DNA of 64,000 nucleotides. Origin: Membranipora membranacea. Taxonomy: Eukaryota; Bryozoa; Gymnolaemata; Cheilostomatida; Membraniporidae. Positions 59,701 to 64,000 of the stretch are shown piece after piece. A program made the translations under genes and the position numbers. The DNA lies in assembly GCA_914767715.1 (NCBI GenBank), contig OU612069.1:11095387-11159386 (forward strand). Direction: 5' to 3'. A model generated the notes under the pieces. It searched no databases. It was not told the origin of the DNA and saw only the letters and a list, made by a program, of their open reading frames with translations. Numbering within the stretch: the stretch's first letter is position 1; every line of letters starts with the position of its first letter.

Positions 59701-61945
59701 TTAAGCTGGTAAAAGTGACTTGTTGATATAATGCATATGTTAATTAAAACACTGTCATAGTTATGCAATCAATTTTAAAAAAAACTATGAATAACACACA
59801 TAAAAGTGGCATAAACCAAGGCTAGATATTTATACTTGACGGCAGGATCTAATCATTACACAACAATAAACTTGGCAACCTGCTAAAACATGCCTGATTC
59901 ATATTCAAATTGGTTATTTAATTGTTAATTTCAAAATACGTTGGAAGAATGTGGCAATATTTCAAGTTGTCTAATCGAAATGAGGGAAAAATTTAAATAT
60001 CGACTGAATATTTAGTGGATAAAATTGGCATGACCATTAGGAGTTGCTTCCAAATGGATTATATTTCTAAATTTAGACCTCTACTAAATTAGGGTATAAC
60101 CAAAGATACTAGGGGTTTCAACATCAAAAGACATTTGCTAACACAGGTTTGTTGATATCTCTTTACCACCAACTCACCCACAGGTTTCACATTTCACCTC
60201 TCCATGTTTCCTGTATTCTGTCTGCAGACATGAGAAACAGAAGATGTGACCACAGGGCAGCTTACGGGGGTCTACCATATACGGCAGTCTCTCCAGGCAA
60301 TGTCCACAACTATTCAGATCCATCAGACTACCCTGTTAACAGATAAAATTAAAGGTAAGAGTTATTGATACACTGCAGATAGGAAAATGACACAAGAGTC
60401 AGATCAATCAATGGAGTTGTTTAGTCAGAACATGACTTGCAAAAAAACTTCATCCTTTTCCGGGGGTTGGTTAGAATGACTCAAGATTTGTAATATTTTT
60501 TATCAGACTCCCTGGCAGCTATTGCTGCAGGATAATTTAGCACGTATCACGAGAGGACTATCAGTATACTGATTAATGGGCTGAAATTGAGCCATGACTC
60601 TCTTTTTAAAACTATAAACTGGCCGTCTTTATTAAACTCAATTTATGATAAACTCAGGTTCATATTATACTCAGGGAGAGGGAGTTGATATAACCTAGCC
60701 TTCAAATCTGCACAAAGACTAAAGCAATATATAGTTTGACAGTAAGTCACGAAGTACTAATTCAATAAAAACTATGTAAATTGTTAGAAGTTGTCCCCTA
60801 CTCATCTATAACGTAAACATGTATAAACTACGGGAGGTGACTTCTTACAAATTCAAACTCCAACCATAATAACTTTTATTAAGACAAACTTTCAATTTCC
60901 TCACAGTAAAAGTTTTTCATGACAACAGCTGTACCAGCTGCCTGGCTATAAAATGCTTCCGTTTGTGAATAGTTTTCAACATAGCTTTAACAGATCAACA
61001 CACAAGGCTATTTTTTCAATAAACATTGCAGTTCACTTTATTCAAACCTCTGGGTACCACAAAAATTTGTCCTTAATAAGTTCCAATTAAGTGACATTAG
61101 AATACATTGAGATCTGGCTGAAGGGACCAATTTTCCTTGTCTGAATTAAGAGGAGATTCGAATTATAAAGTTTGAGTCAACCAGCTGACAATGTAGATGA
61201 GAAACTTACATGATGCACTTTCCTCTGGAGAGTGCCGCTGCCGCTGGACCTGTCCGAGCTGCTTGTTGAAATTGTCGGTGATTTCTGTAACAGTTGGGGC
61301 ATGCTCTTAGTCCTCATAGCGTTACCCTTCTCTGATAGCCTCGCCTTCAACGCTTTGTTTGCCATTATGGAGGTGGGCGGTGTTAGTAAGTCCTCAAAAT
61401 CTGCAGGAGTGAATGTTAGTCTAGAAAATTAAATTGTTGTATTGACAAAATTGATGCTGTCTGTTTGAAACATGCGCTGAATGTTGTTTAGGTTTTTTCA
61501 TCATTCCCTTGCTCAGTTCTCATCAGGCCAAATTGTGAGGGAGCTGAAAGTGTCAACTTCGCCTGGTTGAGCTGTCACAGCTTTAATTTTGCTTATCATG
61601 AATAAATCTCCTCATTAATATTCATAGACAAACACCTAAACAATGAAAATTAAAAACAACTGGCAAATTAAAATTTTTGTAAAATGCATAATATGAAGGA
61701 ACTTATAATTATATACTTTTATTGTCAATCTGCAATCATCATTATTAGTGTGTTTTTTATGCAGTGACAGAACAAATAAATTAAAAAAAAAGGAAAAGCG
61801 GAGAGACGAATAAAATAAACTTGTATATATAATATACAAGATTTAAAGTGCTTTAATAGTAGTTTTGTTTAGATTTTTTAAACAACTTAAAGTTGTTTAA
61901 AGAAACTTACCCAGAGTGTTCAAATTTAACACCTAGTGTAGCCAT
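47766..61945 (-). CDS. TRIM-like protein: RING, two B-box zinc fingers, coiled coil, NHL-like propeller
   Basis: Fourteen exons on the minus strand, 5' to 3': 61945-61911, 61420-61210, 60332-60178, 58747-58564, 57885-57684, 55138-54942, 54200-54051, 52968-52845, 52392-52241, 51794-51716, 50722-50512, 49910-49804, 48816-48691 and 47914-47766. All are GT-AG and give 693 aa. The tiny first exon (MATLGVKFEHSG) joins in frame and has an in-frame stop upstream. Residues 91-133 are a C3HC4 RING (CGHC, CGHIFCFSC, CETC), implying E3 ubiquitin ligase activity. Two B-box-type fingers follow, at about 165-195 (CDVC, CADC) and 227-262 (CRHCHKLFCDKC). A coiled coil lies at about 265-420, and a propeller at about 440-693 with NHL-type blades (VAVDPDHKMLKVYSTNG, PWGVHCTQDGSVLVTDF, SPTGVSTDYTGLIYVASF). 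The layout matches the TRIM2/3/71 group; the exact orthologue is not determined. The Ser-rich stretch at about 55-75 has no domain. Confidence 0.9.
48919..49316. mobile_element. Foldback (palindromic) element, ~400 bp
   Basis: The left arm (from CATACTGGCATTGAGACTAC) and the right arm (ending AGTCTCGATGTCAGTGTGGA) are inverted copies over about 190 bases each. Both contain CAAATTCCTT, GAGTCAAT and the GATCAGAGATATA-type block. A half copy lies at 41590 and a fragment at 35025, so this is a mobile family. It sits in intron 12 of the TRIM-like gene. Confidence 0.8.
49480..49700 (-). repeat. Dispersed repeat family R2, copy 3
   Basis: Reverse-oriented match to 25800 and 32690: TAGCTTTGTGTCAGTAATTT, then TCTGGCAGCTTTAACATTTT, then GACTGTCGTCCCGG and GCTACTTGACAAAAG. 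Lies in intron 12 of the TRIM-like gene. Confidence 0.65.
53001..53322. repeat. 22-bp minisatellite (GTATCCCACAATGCATTAGTGA)
   Basis: About 15 imperfect copies of GTATCCCACAATGCATTAGT plus GA lie in an intron of the TRIM-like gene. They begin only 33 bases from the acceptor side of the exon ending at 52968. Variant units (AAAATG, CTGCATTATTTAG) are interspersed, so it is not a fresh expansion throughout. Confidence 0.88.
53510..53964. mobile_element. Foldback element with a duplicated loop
   Basis: Arms 53679-53781 and 53863-53964 are inverted copies (CCTCAAAAATTGATCTCAAC against GTTGAGTTCAATTTTTGAGG; ATCATCCCCATCTTTTAACG against its complement). The loop (CACCTTGAATTTAATGATGA onward) is a direct repeat of 53540-53610 just outside the left arm. 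It lies in the same intron as the 22-bp minisatellite. Confidence 0.8.
55744..55925 (+). mobile_element. LINE 3'-end fragment with poly(A)-like tail
   Basis: LPYHIRSVDKFKHFKTMLIK followed by a stop is the typical C-terminal end of a non-LTR retrotransposon ORF2. It is followed by about 75 bases of 3' UTR, GATGACAATAAAGTTAT and a run of A. It lies inside an intron of the TRIM-like gene, in opposite orientation to it. Segments at 54770-54800 and 61705-61735 share ATACTTTTATTGTCAATCT, the complement of such a tail. Confidence 0.65.
56510..56790 (-). repeat. Dispersed repeat family R2, copy 4
   Basis: Reverse-oriented member: AAAACTTTGTGTCAGGATCT, GATCTGGCAGCTTTCATGTT, ATGCATTGATTGATTGACGT and CCAATCAAATATGAGAAATG. 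The longest and clearest copy in this orientation, in an intron of the TRIM-like gene. Confidence 0.7.
58251..58490. mobile_element. Palindromic MITE, ~240 bp
   Basis: ATGATACTATTAAAGGCTAC at the left mirrors AAGAGTATCAT at the right. Inner blocks GGAAAGAGTGCCTCCCATAA and CAACTCTCATTCTCTG pair with TTATGGAAGGCACTCTTTCC and CAGAGAATGAGAGTT. CAGTCACCAGGAAGTGC pairs with GCACTTCTGGGTGACTG around a 14-base loop. Intron 4 of the TRIM-like gene. Confidence 0.85.
58999..59103. mobile_element. Short hairpin element, ~105 bp
   Basis: AGTCTAAGTGCTCAGGCTGC and GTGGCATTACATTA pair with TAATGTAATGCCAC and GCAGCTGTCTGAGCACTTAG-ACT around GTGGTTGA. Arms are about 48 bases with few mismatches. It lies in intron 3 of the TRIM-like gene and has no coding content. 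Confidence 0.8.
59331..59704. mobile_element. TTAA-flanked MITE (piggyBac-like)
   Basis: The left end TTAA-AGGGCAACCAAGGTTTC and the right end GAAACCTTGGTTGCCCT-TTAA are perfect 17-base inverted repeats bounded by TTAA on both sides. That is the target duplication typical of the piggyBac superfamily. The 374-base element has no transposase frame. It lies in intron 3 of the TRIM-like gene. Confidence 0.82.
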
Positions 61946-62638
61946 TAACAAGGTGAGGCAGTGTTGCACAACCTGTTTATATTATGCCACTTCTCCGCTA
62001 TCCAACAGACGGGGAAATCTAGAAACATCCACCTCGATAGGATGGATGGTCACAGACAAATGCCAAACTATATGGTGAAAAGCTATGAATAAATAAACGG
62101 TAATTTTTTGGCTAATTATAATAATAAAATTCAGAGGAATAACCATTAGGGATTCATTGAGGCCAGACAAGGTTGACTGAACGGATACAGGGACGTAATG
62201 AACCAGCCACAAGCTCTGACTTCAGGGGGGGGGAGGGCAAGACAAACAACTCGGTGATTGAATTAGTAATTACTACAATGTAACTCTGAATGCTTTAGAG
62301 TTTCTAGTCCAGGTTCTAAATGTACTTCAAATGAGAAACTTTCTCCAAGTGTAATCTCCTCCCTTTGAACGCATCCATCTAACTACACCCCTGCTACTAA
62401 AGATAATAGGACAGAGGAGATAGTGGAAGGGACAGCTCTGAAAGCGGTAAAAAAAAATTGTTAATTTCCAGTAAGAATACCCTAGGCCATCTCGCCAAAT
62501 CGAACATCCTGGGCATGTTAGGCTTTTGTCTGAGCAGACAAAGTCCAAGTTGAGAGGCCGTGGGGCACTTCATCATCTCGGCCAACTATTCCCTACCTAG
62601 CCTTGTCATGCAGCTAAACCAAAAAAGTAGCCATGTTA
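61946..62638. promoter_or_regulatory. Probable promoter region of the TRIM-like gene
   Basis: This lies directly 5' of the first coding exon on the minus strand. A minus-strand TATAAA occurs about 35 bases before the ATG, too near to be sure it is a TATA box rather than leader. A run of nine G occurs at 62226-62234. Nothing else is recognised. Confidence 0.3.
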
Positions 62639-62898
62639 GGCTAGCCACTGCAACCAACAACTTAGGCTAGCCACTGCAACCAACAACTTAGGCTAGCCAC
62701 TGCAACCAACAACTTAGGCTAGCCACTGCAACCAACAACTTAGGCTAGCCACTGCAACCAACAACTTAGGCTAGCCACTGCAACCAACAACTTAGGCTAG
62801 CCACTGCAACCAACAACTTAGGCTAGCCACTGCAACCAACAACTTAGGCTAGCCACTGCAACCAACAACTTAGGCTAGCCACTGCAACCAACAACTTG
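62639..62898. repeat. 26-bp minisatellite, ten near-identical copies
   Basis: The unit GGCTAGCCACTGCAACCAAC-AACTTA repeats ten times with virtually no variation, starting with a palindromic GGCTAGCC. The lack of divergence implies recent expansion or active homogenisation. There are no spacers, so it is not a CRISPR array. It lies about 700-950 bases upstream of the TRIM-like start codon. Confidence 0.95.
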
Positions 62899-64000
62899 CA
62901 GTGGAAAGATCCAAAGGCACAGAATGCTTTTCTTAGTTAACTCAAGTGCGCCTCTTCTATTGCTAATCATTTTTATTTTGTAACAATAATTGTAGTATAA
63001 GTTGCAATAAAAAAGTACCAGCATACCCAGTTGACTCTGCTTACAGTAATGGAAAAAAAGGGAACTAGTTTTGGTGCTTATAAAATCGCTCAGAAACGAC
63101 ATTGAAATGATCAGTCGTCGCGATACTACAAATTTTCTGACCAACATTATTGTAGCTTGAAGATTCAAATATTTGATACCGATTTCGATTTCACCACTTT
63201 GATCCCAAGTGATAATCGGAAATGAGAGGTGGATATGACAATTGATATCATTATGATACATGAAATGAAATATTTTGCAGCACCAAGTCACTGGCTTGTT
63301 TCTACCTAGCCAAAAAGTGCAAACTTTTGTGGGGAATCAGACCAAGGAGACTCCTTGATCGGACATCCTTTTATATCTCCCTAGTATGAATCATTATCCA
63401 CCAAACTGTTAAACAATGACATGGGAAGTGTCAACACTGGGTAAAACAACAAAAGTTTGATTTGGTTCATGCATATTATAATTCAACAAACTTTGATAGA
63501 TTGTTTTAAAATCAGGAAGAATCCCATTTAAATATTTTGATGAATAAAAGCTCAATAAATTTGCATAATGAACAGTTGCTCTGATGTCATCTAATGATTT
63601 TATGGGTCAATTTATTCTCATATCCCAATTGTAAATCCGAGGGTGGCTCATGCTCGAAAAAAAGAGTGACAATTTCTGTAAAATAATTACAGACAATGAG
63701 TAATAAATGGTATTACCTGTTCAATAATACTTTCACAAACAATAAAATGACCAAAGGTGGTCAAGTTGCAAGCACAAGCAACAAACATCTGATGCTTTGT
63801 AACAATGAAAGGCTAGCACATCTTCATCATACAGAAGAAACAGTCGAATGTCAATAAAAAAAACTTGGTTCCGTCTGATAACAAAAGTAGCTTACGAGTG
63901 AGTCATCTTACCTTCTATTAGGTACTAAACTGTCTCCAAGTCACAAAATATGTCCAACTGATCAAAGACCTGAACTGGATTTGGCTAATAGCTGAGCCAG
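62899..64000. other. Non-coding flank at window end
   Basis: No supported gene. The minus-strand frame 62875-63291 (138 codons) runs into the minisatellite and shows no recognisable motif. Confidence 0.45.

Noticed and set aside
62639-62898. CRISPR-like array
   Set aside because: The 26-bp units abut with no spacers and the DNA is clearly from an animal.
62875-63291. Minus-strand open frame of 138 codons
   Set aside because: It enters the 26-bp minisatellite and shows no domain, no splice-site support and no conserved motif.

Overview
The window is AT-rich nuclear DNA from a multicellular animal, almost certainly an invertebrate. Every real gene is split by GT-AG introns. The domain mix (pentraxin-PAN, insulin-like hormone, RING/B-box/beta-propeller) is animal. 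The sequence is full of LINE, SINE and small DNA-transposon debris. I see no bacterial operon, Shine-Dalgarno pattern or CRISPR, and I cannot name the species.

Left third, 1-25500, plus strand. A tandem array of pentraxin-PAN genes was built by duplication and has decayed to different degrees. A 5'-truncated LINE (about 390-2420) sits upstream of copy 1. Copy 1 (2489-4558) is a pseudogene: one-base frameshift, missing exon, half-duplicated exon. Copy 2 (7119-10032) has five clean exons, but its signal-peptide exon was not found. Copy 3 (13519-17854) is a pseudogene with a stop codon, a lost splice donor and a deleted PAN core. Copy 4 (20998-23910) is complete and intact: six exons, 336 aa, signal peptide, pentraxin, PAN. 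A fifth relic (24670-25455) keeps only 5' flank and a scrap of the last exon. An inverted-repeat DNA transposon (18190-19762) lies between copies 3 and 4.

Middle, 29245-45211, plus strand. A ten-exon gene (29245-37013) encodes a 362-aa secreted NHL-like beta-propeller. Behind it lies a 2-kb tandem duplication without genes (37345-41290). A two-exon gene (44339-45211) encodes a 136-aa insulin/relaxin-like prohormone with a TATA box, a phase-1 intron in the C-peptide and an unusual A-chain cysteine spacing.

Right, 47766-61945, minus strand. A fourteen-exon gene encodes a 693-aa TRIM-like protein: RING, two B-box-type zinc fingers, coiled coil and NHL-like propeller. Its introns hold several foldback elements, a TTAA-flanked MITE and a 22-bp minisatellite. 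A ten-copy 26-bp minisatellite lies about 700 bp upstream of its start.

The genes do not form one pathway. Three are secreted (a pentraxin-type lectin-like family, a propeller protein, a hormone) and one is an intracellular ubiquitin-ligase-like protein. Exon ends were placed by hand from splice signals, reading-frame continuity and comparison between the paralogues.
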